A stretch of 64,000 bases of DNA from an uncultured Psychrobacter sp. (GTDB lineage Bacteria > Pseudomonadota > Gammaproteobacteria > Pseudomonadales > Moraxellaceae), in contig CANMUI010000007.1 in the NCBI GenBank assembly GCA_947501045.1, positions 84,480 to 148,479 on the forward strand, in the 5' to 3' direction. The notes under the pieces were generated by a model, which was not told the origin of the DNA, ran no database searches, and worked only from the letters and a program-made list of their open reading frames with translations. Positions 63,942-64,000 of the stretch are shown here, piece by piece. The position numbers and the translations under genes are program-made. Numbering within the stretch: position 1 is the first letter of the stretch; every line of letters begins with the position of its first letter.

Positions 63942-64000
63942 ACGCACCTCATTAAGGGAACGGACGAGACAAGCTACTTAATAATAGTAGTGAAATCAAG

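Larger units (their letters stand above)
63353..64000. other. Non-coding right end: thrS upstream and rRNA-type promoters
   Basis: 648 bp without a gene. It contains a 22-bp tandem repeat (63650-63693), the second GC palindrome (63707-63723) and two strong promoters reading rightward (63791-63818 and 63914-63941). A TATAAT on the minus strand at 63492-63487 may serve thrS. Confidence 0.6.

Overview
The window looks like chromosome of a Moraxellaceae bacterium, most probably Psychrobacter. This is inferred from the protein sequences (Na+-NQR with NqrM and ApbE, the HisB-HisH pair, ComM, DprA), the moderate-to-low GC content and the gene neighbourhoods; no 16S sequence is present to confirm it. 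Most of the window is ordinary housekeeping chromosome. No insertion sequence, prophage or CRISPR array was seen.

Layout. 0.2-8.3 kb (+): fmt, rsmB, thrC, then a LysM protein, dprA and tsaC (translation initiation, rRNA methylation, DNA uptake, tRNA modification). 8.4-14 kb (+): a GbsR/MarR regulator flanked by two related inverted-repeat sites, a small membrane-protein gene broken by an in-frame stop, a YfcH-type epimerase, a DCC thiol oxidoreductase, and two paralogous membrane metallophosphoesterases flanking a cysteine-less HMA-like protein. 14-21 kb: an HSL-type esterase (-), grpE and dnaK with a sigma-32-like promoter, an 8-strand porin-like protein, and an NfeD/stomatin pair. 21-30 kb: hemN (-), an arylamine N-acetyltransferase gene with a nonsense codon (-), comM (+), fhs and gph (-), a DUF4385 protein (-) and tRNA-Phe (-). 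30-35 kb: a GNAT/PanZ-like protein (-), hisB-hisH (+), hchA (+) and avtA (-).

35.4-38 kb is an AT-rich accessory stretch of short unknown genes (a YodC/DUF2158-like gene, then DUF6953-like, DUF3969-like and two unrecognised genes), next to a MITE-like imperfect palindrome. Two of these genes are separated by a canonical A_AAA_AAG slippery heptamer directly before the stop. 38-45 kb (-): ybbP, ybbA and tesA, a second HSL-type esterase and an MFS transporter. 45-53.4 kb (-): the complete Na+-translocating NADH:quinone reductase operon nqrABCDEF, followed by a small lipoprotein, the flavin transferase apbE and the iron-delivery factor nqrM. 54-60.5 kb: hisA and a BON-MscS channel (+), rnr and a TelA-family gene (-). 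60.9-63.4 kb (-): infC, with an ATT start, and thrS. The right edge carries two tandem strong promoters of the rRNA-operon P1/P2 type reading out of the window.

The main non-genic signal is an interspersed palindromic element of about 76-81 bp, present four times (near 24.1, 26.3, 33.9 and 41.4 kb). Its arms carry compensatory base changes, which argues that the folded form is selected or is needed for its spread.
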